Source: Anaerolineales bacterium
Lineage (GTDB): Bacteria; Chloroflexota; Anaerolineae; Anaerolineales; Villigracilaceae
Direction of reading: 5' to 3'
Length of the DNA: 58,741 nucleotides
Assembly: GCA_013140605.1 (NCBI GenBank)
Contig: JABFSL010000093.1
Coordinates: forward strand, 1 to 58,741
Part shown: one piece after another, positions 58,612-58,741 of the stretch
Position numbering within the stretch: the stretch's first letter is position 1
How the letters are laid out: every line of letters starts with the position of its first letter
The notes under the pieces: generated by a model
Told to the model about the DNA's origin: nothing
Seen by the model: the letters and a program-made list of their open reading frames with translations, nothing else
The model's database searches: none
Position numbers and translations under genes: made by a program

Positions 58612-58741
58612 AAGTTTTTTTGAGATTGCGATATTTCAAGACGCGAATGCAGTATAAATCGCAAGGTCAGCATTTAATATGTATCTCATTTACGAATACA
58701 ATTACTTTTATAACTATGAGAGGATACAATTAAAAATAAGA
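58612..58741. other. Window end, no supported feature
   Basis: AT-rich sequence with no ORF, RNA or clear promoter. A TATAAC-like string is present near the end, but no gene follows within the window. Confidence 0.5.

Overview
The window looks like a chromosomal segment of a Chloroflexota bacterium, most likely class Anaerolineae. This is an inference from gene content: many lipoproteins with Thr/Pro-rich linkers, an NBR1-type Ig lipoprotein, a USP-GpgS fusion, an archaeal-type mevalonate gene set, and large GAF/Cache histidine kinases. No 16S gene is present, so the placement is not proven.

Layout. 1-8.1 kb: a small membrane protein, a minus-strand envelope group (LytR-CpsA-Psr, HEAT-repeat, Trm112-like and VanW proteins), a DsbA-like oxidoreductase, then a DNA methyltransferase followed by a probable PD-(D/E)XK nuclease and an SH3-like lipoprotein. 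8.06-9.04 kb: a tRNA-Asn whose 3' half and terminator are repeated 860 bp away, enclosing three AT-rich small genes; this looks like the remnant of an integrated element. 9.2-16.6 kb (minus): housekeeping genes rpsB-tsf, pyrH-frr-uppS-cdsA and glpX, plus dnaA. dxr, often found after cdsA, is absent. 17-24.7 kb: a GAF histidine kinase diverges from mvaA (class II HMG-CoA reductase); HMG-CoA synthase and thiolase follow, so the upper mevalonate pathway is here. Between them lies a MerB-like gene with an in-frame TGA at the expected position of the second catalytic Cys, followed by a hairpin with a GGTC loop: a strong candidate selenoprotein. A lipoprotein gene is fused to a duplicated 5' end of the thiolase gene.

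24.8-30.9 kb: a GH13_18 phosphorylase diverges from two GT4 glycosyltransferases and a USP-GpgS fusion, which points to glucosylglycerate-type compatible solutes. 31-37.4 kb (minus): a cell-surface polysaccharide group (heparinase II/III-like, WecA/MraY-like, GT4, two lipoproteins). 37.6 kb: a DUF35 Zn-ribbon/OB protein, the usual partner of archaeal-type thiolase/HMG-CoA synthase. 38.6-47.1 kb: a MacAB-like ABC exporter operon with two adaptor proteins and two lipoproteins, preceded by an 11-bp-phased CTGTGAA operator and followed by an OmpR/HisKA two-component pair. 47.4-49.2 kb: a decayed large serine recombinase next to a ComM/YifB relic. 49.4-58.5 kb: a Cache-HAMP-GAF-PAS kinase with its response regulator, a complete branched-chain amino-acid ABC importer (LBP, livHMGF) and a CBS-ACT protein.

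Several families of short palindromic intergenic repeats are scattered through the window. Several genes have a TATAAT-like box 6-8 nt before the ATG and no Shine-Dalgarno sequence, which suggests leaderless transcripts. No CRISPR array, rRNA or complete transposon was seen.
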